The notes under the pieces are model-generated. The model ran no database searches. It saw only the letters and a list, made by a program, of their open reading frames with translations, and was not told the DNA's origin. Below, one piece after another: positions 24,736-35,785 of a stretch of DNA of 64,000 bases; position 1 is the first letter of the stretch; every line of letters starts with the position of its first letter. The translations under genes were made by a program, and so were the position numbers. Location of the stretch: assembly GCF_037975245.1 (NCBI RefSeq), contig NC_092563.1, positions 25,762,960-25,826,959 of the forward strand, written 5' to 3'. Source of the DNA: Apostichopus japonicus (lineage: Eukaryota > Echinodermata > Holothuroidea > Aspidochirotida > Stichopodidae).

Positions 24736-26236
24736 ACTGCCTGGTCTGGAACAGTCTTACTCTCCTTCCATACATACAGAATTGTAAGAGCTGGTTGTTG
24801 TGTATTTTCACTGTAACTGGCTAGGATTATCCTGATTTGATACAATATACATGATGCCAGAATGCCAGTAGACACAATTTCTAGAAGTTCATAGCCACTT
24901 TCCAAAAGCATTCCACAGTATTGAAGATGCATGCTTCATACAGTAAGAATAGGCTATATTGTTGACCTCATCACTGCTATTGAGGTCAAGTACACACTGA
25001 CAATGTGGTCAAGGACACACTGACCAGTACTAGGGCTATTGTTCATGTTGCACTTGGTCCGAACAGAATTTACTTGCAGTATTTACCAACTACTGTACTA
25101 ACCCTAGCTGAAACCTAGAGCAATATGATCGTTTTGAAACAATTGAAATAAAATTTCCATCACACCAGAACTTTACAAGAGCTGTAAGAGAAAACTTTAG
25201 AAACAAAGGATCCTTACAGTAAATAGCAAAGTCTTATTTCATTTTTTGTGAGAGAGAAGGGGTAATGTTACATCTTATCATATTGAGAGAATGGTTGAGG
25301 TAGTTGTAGTTTAAGCTAACTTATTCCCTTACTTCACCTCCACCCCTCCCCCACCCCCACCCTCACACACCTCTTAACTAAGGACATCACAATGCATCCC
25401 TCCCATTGAAGCCAATGCAATGTACTCATAAGGGTTGAGGCATAAATGATGATATTTAAGGTTCATTAACTGTTTACTGAGGTACTGTAGCTCCTTAGTG
25501 TAGATATAAGACAAATGCAGAATGAATTGCAAACATTACAGGAAGTATGTAATGACTAGTGGAAATTACTAAGTATGTAATCATTACAACCAGTACCAGT
25601 GGTACTTTCAATCTGAGTATTAACCATTATAATAAATGTATGTTAATTAACTAAGTGACCTTTACAGAGAGTTACTGTATGTAATAGCCACAACACTGTA
25701 GAATTATATACAAAAAACAAAACAAATAAACACTACAGGAATACATAATCAAAATACAGATCTATGTAAATAGGAAGCAGCATGTAAGAAACATATGCAT
25801 ATTACAGGAAGTATTTAACAGCCAGGCAACCATTTGAGGAGACCTGTACGTAGTATTTATAACAGAATGAATATTACAGAAGTGGGAGAGGATAATTTGT
25901 TATTGGAGGTATGTTATGAAGGAATGGCCAGTAGGAGGTATGTTATATAAACTATTTGACAAGATAACAACTGAGGTTGCACAGCTATATTACAGAACCC
26001 CTTACATGAGGTATATGTAAATCCAAAGTAAAAATTATCAGAGGTACATATTAACGTTAAAATATATGAAATGAAGTACCAAATGTTTGCCAAAAAACAC
26101 TTAATAAGGAAACACATAAATGCAGCTTTTGAAAATTTCGGGAATCCCACAAGATTTATGTAAATATTTATAAAGGAGGTATTTGGTAATATAGTATCTA
26201 GTTAAGGAGGTAATCAGGAACATACTATTGTGAAGA
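24736..26236. other. Intergenic or very distal 3' flank, no gene seen
   Basis: No coding signal. It contains a let-7-like 17-mer at 25296-25312 and many short GGAGGTATGT/TGTAGTAACC motifs that foreshadow the 140-bp satellite downstream. Confidence 0.4.
25296..25312 (-). promoter_or_regulatory. Possible distal let-7 site with 3' pairing
   Basis: The plus strand reads TGAGGTAGTTGTAGTTT, which is let-7-like: the full 8-nt seed, then TTGTA-GTTT, resembling the let-7 3' half with a short gap. The minus strand would therefore be a target with seed and supplementary pairing. It matters only if the TRIM71 transcript extends about 4 kb past its stop; it may be chance. Confidence 0.25.
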
Positions 26237-26990
26237 TACCACAAATGGAGGTGTGCAATATGTAGCAACTAGTAAAGTAGGTATTTAATACCATACATGT
26301 AGCTACCAGTTTAACACTTAAGGAGGTATGTGATACATGTAGTATCTTAGTAAAGAGGTATGTATTTCTATATAGTTACCTCTAAAAGAGGTGTGCAATA
26401 TGTAGCAACTAGTAAAGTAGTTATTTAATACCATACATGTAGCTACCAGTTTAACACTTAAGGAGGTATGTGATACATGTAGTATCTTAGTAAAGAGGTA
26501 TGTATTTCTATATAGTTACCTCTAAAAGAGGTGTGCAATATGTAGCAACTAGTAAAGTAGTTATTTAATACCATACATGTAGCTACCAGTTTAACACTTA
26601 AGGAGGTATGTGATACATGTAGTATCTTAGTAAAGAGGTATGTATTTCTATATAGTTACCTCTAAAAGAGGTGTGCAATATGTAGCAACTAGTAAAGTCG
26701 GTATTTAATACCATACATGTAGCTACCAGTTTAACACTTAAGGAGGTACGTGATACATGTAGTATCTTAGTAAATAGGTATGTATTTCTATATAGTTACC
26801 TCTAAAAGAGGTGTGCAATATGTAGCAACTAGTAAAGTAGGTATTTAATACCATACATGTAGCTACCAGTTTAACACTTAAGGAGGTACGTGATACATGT
26901 AGTATCTTAGTAAATAGGTATGTATTTCTATATAGTTACCTCTAAAAGAGGTGTGCAATATGTAGCAACGAGTGAAGTAGGTATGTAATA
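26237..26990. repeat. 140-bp satellite, about five copies
   Basis: TCTAAAAGAGGTGTGCAATA begins at 26381, 26521, 26661, 26801 and 26941, an exact 140-bp spacing. Copies are nearly identical, with small differences that mark neighbouring copies as recent duplicates. Degenerate relatives continue to about 27150. Confidence 0.95.
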
Positions 26991-28203
26991 CCATGTAGTA
27001 ACCAGTTTTACCACACGGAGGTATGTATTATCATGAACTAACCGGTAAAGGAAGTCTGCCTGTGTAGTAACCAGTAAAGAGAGGTATGTACTATCATGTA
27101 ATAACTGGTACAGAAAGTCTGCCTGTGTATTAACCAGTAAAGAAATACTTCTCTGTAACTGGTTCCAGAAATGTGCCCATGTTATAACTGACAATTTAAC
27201 TCCTGTTTGAAGTTGTTATGTAGATATCTAGTTTATCAACTTTATCAAGGTATGAACACTGAAAAAATTGTCATATTTCTTTAACCAAACAAAATACAGT
27301 AAAATCATGTACTTACAACATGCCCTCTTACAAATACAAGAAACTCATCTGGAAGGTTATAACCTTCTTTTGAAAACCATTACATTTTTTAAACTGCTTA
27401 AAATTCATTTACAGAAAGCTACCCAATTCTGTCTGTAAGATATTTGACAAACTACATATCATGCACTGTCTTGCCTCAATGGATAATTATGTAAGGTGTG
27501 ACAAAAAAATCCATAATCAGCCCAATAATTCAGTTGTTAATACTATCAAAACTATGTTCAAACAAAACAAAGGAGTGGAAAAATTTCCCTCATAAATAAA
27601 GTTGCCTACAGTAAAGCCAGTGTTTCCTTAATTTTGATCAAATGACCAAATTTTCTGTCTGAACTATTGGGGCTTATCATGCAGTTATCTTCCTACCCTC
27701 TGACCCGAAGAAAGTTTTCCCACATTTCTACATCTACTGACCATGATTGTATTGTTTACATATAATATATATAGTACCCACCCACAGGGATGTTTCCATA
27801 CGACTAATTACAAACGTATACTGCTCTCACAAAACAACTTTAAAAGGCTCTTCAAAAGTGCTTTACATAGCTCAAAGGGAGAATTTTAAAAGTTATATTA
27901 ACAGACAAATGCTTAGTCCATGCTAATCGCCAAGCAAAGATCAAAAACAAAAAGAAAGTAAGAAAAGAAACATCAACGACAAGAACAAGAACAAAGGGAT
28001 AATAATAATTAATAATAAATATACAGGATCGACTATATGGCACGATATACATTAATATTGAAATTGACCAAAAAATTGGGCAAACTTTTATCTTCACCTG
28101 AACAATTTGATAAGAATTTTTAATTTCCTTTACAATTTTTGCTTTAGAAATATGTGCAGCACATTTTGAACATAACGCTTTGAAAAAGTAGAAAAATAAT
28201 TTT
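26991..28203. other. Distal 3' flank of TRIM71, no gene seen
   Basis: AT-rich with no supported ORF; the minus-strand ORF at 27852-28220 is hydrophobic low-complexity sequence. It could be part of a long 3' UTR. Confidence 0.35.
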
Positions 28204-28210
28204 TGAGGTA
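28204..28210 (-). promoter_or_regulatory. Possible let-7 7mer-A1 site
   Basis: The plus strand reads TGAGGTA followed by A, so the minus-strand mRNA would carry TACCTCA. Weaker than the pair at 28573-28602, and real only if the transcript extends this far. Confidence 0.3.
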
Positions 28211-28526
28211 AAAAATGCAAAACAAAGAGTTAGGGAGATGACAATGTCCGCAACAAGACAGATCAAAACAACAAAACATTTAATTGTACACGTAAGAACA
28301 ATAATTTTGAAACAGAAGCCTAGAAGTAGGCATTTCCCATGTGGCATTTTAGAAGGGTTGAATGTCTCTTCTCTTCGAACAGTATAAATTGCAGTTAACA
28401 GCTGCTTGTTGAAATATCACACCCTAAAGCTTGTAGATAGGCAATTTAACTTCCTGAGAATGGACTTGCTTTGAGCAATGCAATATTTATTTTTTTCCTT
28501 TTGCTATTTTCATCATTTTAATTCTC

Positions 28527-28532
28527 TTTATT
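28527..28532 (-). terminator. Candidate poly(A) signal for TRIM71
   Basis: AATAAA on the minus strand, about 40 nt past the second let-7 site and ~760 nt past the stop. Other AATAAA hexamers occur nearby (about 28486 and 28726), so the end used is uncertain. Confidence 0.35.
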
Positions 28533-28572
28533 TAAATACTTTCATTTACATTAAATATTAGGTAACAGAAAA

Positions 28573-28580
28573 TGAGGTAG
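28573..28580 (-). promoter_or_regulatory. let-7 8-mer target site (distal of a pair)
   Basis: The plus strand TGAGGTAG makes the minus strand CTACCTCA, the full let-7 8-mer (seed match plus A opposite position 1). It lies about 707 nt past the TRIM71 stop codon. No strong 3' pairing is visible beyond the seed. Confidence 0.7.
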
Positions 28581-28594
28581 AAAGCTTCTTACAT

Positions 28595-28602
28595 TGAGGT
28601 AG
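28595..28602 (-). promoter_or_regulatory. let-7 8-mer target site (proximal of a pair)
   Basis: A second CTACCTCA on the minus strand, starting 22 nt from the first and leaving a 14-nt gap between seeds. Paired let-7 sites in the lin-41 3' UTR are known from nematodes, and lin-41/TRIM71 is a conserved let-7 target in vertebrates. The gene identity and pairing make this far better than a chance 8-mer. Confidence 0.72.
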
Positions 28603-29287
28603 ATAAGTATTGAGCAATTGCAACAGTTTTTAATACAAAAAAAAAAAAAAAAAAGCTTATGTACATTTCATCTGCTATTATTCATATTTAAATTTTGTTT
28701 TAACTTAGCTACAAAAAGACATGTTTATTTATTCTCCTTCACGGGAGAGTGACTTGAACGGCAGTTACAATACAATGACCCGTAATAAATGTCCTCTCAT
28801 AGAAACAAACAGCCTAATATTCGGCAAATCGTGATGTTGTGAATGAAAAAAAAAAAAAAAACACATTCAGAACATCAAAGGAATAAAACAAGAAAGAGCA
28901 ATATATACTTTTCTACAAAATACCTGAGCAAGCGATGTAAAGCATTAGATAATTATTTAAATGCTAACAATTTCATTTGGGATTTGATTAAAGGTTTTCT
29001 TTTAAAGCTGAAAACAGCTGTGAAGCCAACATTTACAGACTGAGCAAAAAACAAACAAAAAAAAACAGGGCAAGAGGCAGTTGGAACTTCCCAACTTCAG
29101 TGGCTAAAAATGTAGTGAGATTGAGGTTAAGTCTGTAATATGTATGTAATCTACTCAGCATAACATACATACATGTATGAGAGTCTACATGTATCAAACA
29201 CCAGGCACTATTTTGCCAATATCAAGCAATGAGGCATGTTACTTCCCAACAGAATGCATGACAAGCACTGTCGTTCTTTCCTCATTT

Positions 29288-31588
29288 TCAAAATGCTTGC
29301 ACTCTATTATTTCCAAAGTCTACGACGAGTATGAGACCATCGGGGGAAACACATATGCCAGAGGGACGATCGAGTTCCCCCAGACTCACACCGGGTCCCG
29401 AACCGAATGAGCACACAAAATTACCATTAGGCTGAAAGACCTGAATCCGATTATTTCTAGAGTCTGCCACGATGATATTACCCTCCTGGTCGATTGCCAC
29501 CCCCTGAGGCCTCAAGAATTGGCCGTTACTAGTCCCCTCCGAGCCAAGAAACTTGGCAGATTGGAAGTCAGAGTGGATAACCAAGAGGCGGTGATTATTG
29601 AAGTCTGTGACCACAAAGTAACCTTCGTTAGTGAAAGCTACACCTCTCGGAGAATCAAAGTGTTTCCACAGGGGACCATCAAAGCCATACTTATTCCAAA
29701 AGGACCCATCGGCATGAAACATTTGGATACGGTGGTTACGGGTATCGGAAACCAGGATCTTTCCTTCATTGCTTACAGCAATGTCCCAAGGGTAGTTAAA
29801 CTGGCCATTTTTACTTCCTTTCTCACCAAATTTGAAAAGGAATTGTCCATTAAATGTGAAAACCTGAATCCTATGATTATCTTTATCTGCTACAATAATG
29901 TTATTGTCTGGTGTTACTGAAACACCAGCGGGGCGGTCAAACTGGCCATTTCTAGACCCAGGGGAACCAAACTTATGGTGGAAAGTACCATCGGCTTTAA
30001 ACACCTGAATTCTGTTATTACTACGGTCGGCCAATATTACATACCCATCTTTGTTGGCGGCAATACCCCACGGGCGACACATCAACCCATCCCCATCTCC
30101 CTCACCACCAAATGTGAGCAGAACTGCACCAATAGTGGCATAGTTCCTTGGTCTTCCCACACTGACGAGAAATGGACTACCCTGAATGTGCTTTCCCCTG
30201 ATGGTCACTGAGAGTATGTGTCTCCCTTCTAAATGAGGTATGTAACTCACGGTATAGCTACCATTCTGTCTATCAGATACCTCGCCAAACTGTGTTTTAC
30301 CTTTCGGGTCTTGCAGCATCGCCTCGACGACATCCCCACCAGTAAAAGACGTTTCGTTGCAGTGGTTCTTGCCATGTACCAGTATCTGTGTTGTCTTGTC
30401 AATCAGGGCTCTCCTGAGACCGCCTCCTGTAGCATACGAATTGGATGCATGAGCACCTGTGCTGAGTAGTCCCATGGATGAAATTGCAGTCAGCAAGGCA
30501 TTATCTGGTGGTGTGAAAACTATCTCATCTGTTTCGTGAGGGTTGAAATAACTCTGAAGGTTCTTCAATACCTGCATCTGTTTCACTAACTTTTCTCTCA
30601 TTCTTAAGATTTCCATGTCTGCACCACTCTGCAAGACCCTCTCACCATCCTCCACATTTTCAACGAGGGTGGACAAAGCATTGGATATTTCGGTGACTTG
30701 TTGATTAAGCGACTGCACTTTGACCTGTCTAACGACTTCAATCTTTCTTAGCATTTCCCCTTCTCTTTGCTCTAAGGAACTAACGTGACGAGCAATTGTG
30801 GACCGCACTTCTGCAGTCACCGTTTGGCATCGAGCAGTGACTCTATCTCGCATTGCCTGCACCTTTGTTAGACTTGATTCTAGAGCCTTCTGTGTTTTAG
30901 AGACTTCCCTGAGTAGTTGCACAGACATTGCTTTGCTTTCTTGTACTGCATCTTGGAGATACACACAACTATGGCCTTGGTGCTCTGAGAGTGTGCAGTC
31001 ACGGCATATGGCCATATTACAGGTGTCGCAAAAAAGTCTAACAATTTCATTTGGATGAATATTACAATAGCATGTAAGGTGCTCTGGGAGATGAGGCGAA
31101 TAATACTGAAAGTTAGGGATTGGAGTTGCCTTACCACTGCTTCCACTTTCGTCAAATTCTGTGATAAGGTGATCTTTGGTAAGTTTAACTCGATGGTGCG
31201 CAGACACACAACTATCACACAGGGCCTCATTGCAATCTTTGCAGAGGTGAGTAGCTGAAAGTCCATCATCACAAGAAGTGCAAATTTGCACAGAATTGGT
31301 GGTTCCATTTTCAAGTTCATCATCATGGCCACTGACAACATCCAGGAGATTATTAATAAGCATGTTAGAAGGCAACCCATCTAATCCCATCCCTCCCAAA
31401 GCCGTCTCTTGGAAACAAACTGGACATTTCACACTTTCTTTATCATGAACCTTATCCTCAAGGCAAGGCTTGCAGAAACTGTGAAGACAGGGTAAAATAC
31501 GTGGTTCATTTAGTCGATCGGAACACAGTGGACACCATAGCTGAGAGTCGTTCAGCTCATCCGATCCTGCTGCTGAAGCCATGGGCAT
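29288..31588 (-). CDS. TRIM71: E3 ubiquitin ligase TRIM71 / LIN-41
   Basis: A 766-residue TRIM-NHL protein in one uninterrupted frame. Order: a C3HC4 RING at about 19-58 (CPLC, 'PCLHSFCKPC', CPVC); B-box 1 at about 102-142; B-box 2 at about 175-212 (CNIHPNE, HQGHSC); a coiled coil at about 215-335; a filamin/ABP280 domain at about 385-480; six NHL repeats from about 495 to the end ('RPWGIAANKDGYVILADRSN', 'FDSPRGVAFTNEGYFVVTDF'). The NHL set and filamin domain match LIN-41/TRIM71 much better than TRIM2/3. Family role: a cytoplasmic RNA-binding repressor and ubiquitin ligase controlling developmental timing and stem-cell proliferation, silenced by let-7. Start: ATG at 31586-31588, ten codons before the conserved DELNDSQLWCPLC. 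Vertebrate TRIM71 has several coding exons; this copy has none interrupted. It is a little shorter than the human protein (868), mainly in the RING loop and N-terminus. Confidence 0.95.
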   Translation of the reverse strand: MPMASAAGSDELNDSQLWCPLCSDRLNEPRILPCLHSFCKPCLEDKVHDKESVKCPVCFQETALGGMGLDGLPSNMLINNLLDVVSGHDDELENGTTNSVQICTSCDDGLSATHLCKDCNEALCDSCVSAHHRVKLTKDHLITEFDESGSSGKATPIPNFQYYSPHLPEHLTCYCNIHPNEIVRLFCDTCNMAICRDCTLSEHQGHSCVYLQDAVQESKAMSVQLLREVSKTQKALESSLTKVQAMRDRVTARCQTVTAEVRSTIARHVSSLEQREGEMLRKIEVVRQVKVQSLNQQVTEISNALSTLVENVEDGERVLQSGADMEILRMREKLVKQMQVLKNLQSYFNPHETDEIVFTPPDNALLTAISSMGLLSTGAHASNSYATGGGLRRALIDKTTQILVHGKNHCNETSFTGGDVVEAMLQDPKGKTQFGEVSDRQNGSYTVSYIPHLEGRHILSVTIRGKHIQGSPFLVSVGRPRNYATIGAVLLTFGGEGDGDGLMCRPWGIAANKDGYVILADRSNNRIQVFKADGTFHHKFGSPGSRNGQFDRPAGVSVTPDNNIIVADKDNHRIQVFTFNGQFLFKFGEKGSKNGQFNYPWDIAVSNEGKILVSDTRNHRIQMFHADGSFWNKYGFDGPLWKHFDSPRGVAFTNEGYFVVTDFNNHRLLVIHSDFQSAKFLGSEGTSNGQFLRPQGVAIDQEGNIIVADSRNNRIQVFQPNGNFVCSFGSGPGVSLGELDRPSGICVSPDGLILVVDFGNNRVQAF

Positions 31589-34500
31589 TGTCTATCCTTT
31601 GTAATGTTTATTCCTTAGCATGCAGGAAATAGGCAAGCTGGGATAATGTGCTGCAAATGCTACCAGGGGGAGAGTAGGCCAACCAGTTCTCTACATCGAA
31701 ATCAGCCTAGCTAGTTAGGGCTACAACTACAAGCCTAGCTTAAAACCAGGGAAATCCTAACTTAGGCTCCCGCAGACTATGAAGTATGTGTCTTGGTGTT
31801 GGTCTGTGAAGGGCAAGATTTACCAAAATCTTGATGCCATCGCTAATTTATGCCAAGCCGAGTGAACTTCTATCCACTATCAAGTATTTTAGGCCCAAGT
31901 TCAATTTTAAAGGAACCTGGTTAGGCTTTATTTACTGGGCGTCGTCGTTGATTAGTGTAGCCTATGCTTACACGATATCACTAGCTTGAGCACGTATTTG
32001 TACAATCCAAGTCACCGTGTAACGTTACGTATTTCCCTCTGTCGCAGTTTTGAAGTGCTGGATTGTCTTCATGGAGCCTCATACTCCCCTGGTAAATGGT
32101 TTAAGTTATCCACATCATCTCCATGATAAGGATTTAAATGGCTATTACGTAACATTCTTTGAACAGGAATTCCTGCTTCTCCATGCTACGTTCGTTGCAT
32201 TGTTCCATAACAACTCCCTGGGCATGGTTCGTCCATTGCGTTCTAATACATTTTCAACGTGACACTAGCAAAGCGCTGGGACCTCAGCAGTATAACGTAC
32301 ATGCAATACTAATAAGTTAGCTACTTTGGCTTACGTTAAATTTATGTTTAGGTCACTTTCATAATATTTCTCATTTTGATTGTGTTCATCAGTGTTTTCG
32401 TGAATACTTTTTTATGATAAACTGTTTTTGGTGTGGACAAAATTTCCAATATATTTGAAAGTCACAGTGATCATAGTGACCCTACATGACCTCGAAAAGT
32501 GTGTGCAATAACAGGACACAAGCTAGATAGACACATGATGATTGCTATCAAGTGACGTCACGAGGAGGTACAGTAAGCAGATCTACAGAAATTAATAAGC
32601 ACAAATACGCTTTGTACATTAAACGGGACTAAACATTTACAGATCAGGGCATGCAGGTCCTTCATAATTCACAAGTGTGTGTGAAGGGATAAAGAAAGAA
32701 ACCGCCACACACGTGATAACATGGTGCTGTATACGGGGGGGGGGGGGGGAGACCCATGCGGTTGTCAAGTGTTCAGTGTTGGGAAATTATCACAATTTTT
32801 TGTTAGTAACTTTCGCTGAAATTTTGATACCAAATGGTTAACATTTAACTCTTCGAGTTGAAATTTTGGTAGAAAGTCGTAATCTAAAGATACTAAGATG
32901 ATATGATATGCAGATCAGAGACTGCGACTTGTTTACGGCTGGCCGGGATACTTCGGGGGGGGGGGGCCTGGGGATGGATGGTGGGGAATGGTGTGGTGGA
33001 GGCCCCTCTGTCTACTGTGGCGTTATCCCGTGACGTTTTGGTTCTCGCTGGGTGGGTCAATACAACACAATATCAGTCATACGCGTTACCGTAATAAAAG
33101 GAGACGCATTCGGAGGCATTTCTTATGAGAGGTTCATTTACCTCAGAACAAATTTAAGATTTCTTCGGATGAGATGAAACAGAAAACTGACATAGAAAGA
33201 TACAACACAGGGAAATAATAAATGTGGAACTTTTTCAATTTCCCTGTAACTTATTGTGATGTCTTCTTTACACAGATACGGTATAGCTCCACGATATGTC
33301 TCTTTAAGGCCACCGTAGAAATCGCTAAGTTTTTTTTCTGATCGCTCGATCACTCTGACGTTACAATTGTAGAGTGGGCCTACCTAGGCCTTAATTCAGC
33401 CCCTTCCAAATGATGGAACGCGAAAGCGTCAGTCCCACTCGAGTGTACCTTCCATGGAAGACAAAGACAAGAGTTAAAGATAGAAAGTTATTTGAATGCA
33501 GACATTCGAGCCAAAGACAACCAAAAGCATAGTTGCCAAATTTGTTAGTCCTAAACAGTGTGAATTATATATAGGCTGATATTTATAGGCCTACTTCATT
33601 TTATTTGTTGCCTTTTGCTATTTTATTTGCTCACCTTTTCATGTTACTTTTCATCCACCGTTTTGTCTGTAAATGCATGAGTTATAGTCGCCTTGTTTAG
33701 AACTAAAGAGGAAAGTCCAAAATAGGCCTCATTACTCTTTATTAAATTACATAGAAATGATCCAAGCACCAGCAAATCCACCCATGCAGTTATAAGTTTG
33801 CTATAGTCAGGGCCATAAATATGATGGTATAATTCGCGGCAGTACGAGTATAAATATTATTTTAAAAGATTTCGATGATGATGATGATGTCGCTGATTTT
33901 TCTCACTGGTTTAGTTCTATCAATTGAACTATTTCATTTCATCGATAGGTTGACCAAAGTTCACCAAAATAGAAAGAATTTTATCCTGTAAAGGTCGGGA
34001 GTCAAACCCCATGCACGAAGCAAGGAAATATTTCCCTAACAACAACTCGAGCTGGGCTTTGAATTTTACTAAATAATTTCGCTAAATCGGTGGAATAATC
34101 CACGAAAGTGTCTCATAATACAAAAATTATGTTTTTTAGTTTCGGCACCGCGGGCAATTTTGGCAGTTTTCGTTAAGGTTATGTAGATTAAAATTGCGAT
34201 TGCAAAATTAGTTACAATTTGACTAGAGTTCCTTTATATAGAACTCTACATTTGACTAACAAACACTGCCACAAATATTGTCTATCATTGCAGCTGCATA
34301 TGTAGCTATAACACAGTATGCGAATTTAGGAGACACACGAAGTGACCGTGTCCCACCATACAGGTGTGGGATGTGACAGCCCCACCCCCATCCCACCCCC
34401 ACCATGCAGTGAAATTAGAAGCCGGTCTCAAGTCGGAACCGGAAAACAGTCAGCTCATAGTTTTACACCCATCGTTGTGAGAGGCATATAGCCATACAAG

Positions 34501-35046
34501 AACAGATCGACATGTCTAAACCAGTGCACCTATATTCTATGGTTCATCTACGTTTCCCATATAAGCAGAACCTTTAGCAGACTTTGTAGGTGTTGGGGGG
34601 GGGGGGGTGGGCGAGGGGCCTATATCCCCCTTTAAATATTCAGAGCATTGAAGTTGAATTAACGCTAATTGTATGGATCAGACTTGATATGAAAGGATTC
34701 TAACCCTTCTACTCTGCCATGGGATATATCAAACCGATTGCCACATCCGGGGAGTCTGGGTCTCCACCCCATCAAATGATACATTCCGAGGGATATTTTG
34801 ACTTCAAGTTAGATTTAAAATTGGGTTTAATCGCTTGTGATAATAACTCCCTTTTAATTCTTGTGTGAGTTTAAAAAGGGGATCGGAAGTGTTGTGCGTG
34901 CTCCCACAACATGTTGGATCCGCGCCTAAATGCCGCCTTTTTTCGGATGGTTGTTCCCTCCTCTGTGAGGGTGTGGGCACAGGGGATGTACCCAGTTTGG
35001 GGAAACCTTTAAATGAGGAGTGTCCTATAGAAAATATATCCATATT
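31589..35046. other. Upstream flank of TRIM71, no gene seen
   Basis: The probable promoter and 5' UTR of TRIM71 lie in the first few hundred bases (minus-strand sense); a weak acceptor-like TGCATGCTAAG near 31617 might mark a 5' UTR intron. Beyond that are G runs (about 32737, 32956, 34596), a (GAT)n run near 33874 and short ORFs without domains. Confidence 0.4.
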
Positions 35047-35554
35047 CAGGTGCGTATCCAGGGGGGGGCGTTTGGGGCGCGCGCCCCCCGGGTAGGAAAA
35101 GGAGGAGAGAAAAAAAAGAGAAGAAAAAAGGAAAAAAGGGGGAAAAAGAGGAGGAGGAGAGGAAGGAAGGGAAAAGAAAATGAAGAAAGAGAGAAAAAGG
35201 AGAAAAGGAGGGAGTAAAAGAAAAACGCGAAGACATCGGGAAGAGAAAGAGGAACAGTGACATCATTACAGCGCTGAAGGGTAGCCAGTGACGGATCAAT
35301 GATTTCGTAAATGTGTGACTCACCCTACCCCTTACACCGACAACTCCATTTTTTGACGTTTCCATTTTCCTCTCTCACTAATGATCTATATATATACTAT
35401 ATATGGTCTATCATAACGCGTGTGTAGAATTGTGCTATGAAACCAACTGTGGCTGGTCTCGAACTCGACAGCGTCGTCGGGAAACATGACGATTTTTGGG
35501 ATGGGGGCGACCGCCCGCCCCCCCCCATTCAGCATTTTTTTAAATGATATCGCT

Positions 35555-35785
35555 AAGTAATTTCAAAATAGAAAGTGCTTAGATGCAACTTACAAGGCCT
35601 GGGAAGTGTCATTTCCAGCGATGTGGGAGACATTTTTGGCCAAAATTTGCTTGTACGCTTCGCGCTAACAAATGGTCCTGGGTAGTGTCATTTCCAGCGA
35701 TCTGGGAGGCATTTTCGGCCAAAATTTTCTTGTACCCTTCGCGCCAACCTATGGTGGCCCTACGCTTAGATAATTTGCCTACAGG
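35555..35785 (+). mobile_element. hAT-like MITE core, internally duplicated
   Basis: AAGTGTCATTTCCAGCGAT..GGCCAAAATTT.CTTGTACGCTTCGCGC occurs twice in a row (35605-35670 and 35680-35750). It then continues into the usual ATGGTGGCCCTACGCTTAGATA segment. Confidence 0.7.

Larger units (their letters stand above)
28527..29287 (-). other. Presumed 3' UTR of TRIM71
   Basis: Minus-strand sequence between the stop codon and the nearest well-placed AATAAA. Features are the paired let-7 sites, a 17-18 nt T tract in mRNA sense (about 28638-28655) and another A/T run at 28847-28861. The true 3' end is unknown. Confidence 0.5.

Noticed and set aside
24264-24932. Minus-strand ORFs repeating FGQAVTLSLYAFII
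   Set aside because: Product of the 72-bp satellite, whose length is a multiple of three.
24264-26990. A CRISPR array
   Set aside because: Direct repeats here have no unique spacers of constant length, and the genome is eukaryotic.
28573-28602. A let-7 gene itself on the plus strand
   Set aside because: Only the 8-nt seed matches let-7; no hairpin precursor surrounds it. The target-site reading on the minus strand fits the gene context.
29519-31258. Long plus-strand and alternate-frame ORFs over TRIM71
   Set aside because: Shadows of the real 766-codon frame on the minus strand.
35020-35365. Lys/Glu/Arg-rich ORF and its Ser/Phe-rich antisense
   Set aside because: Low-complexity purine tract, not a protein.
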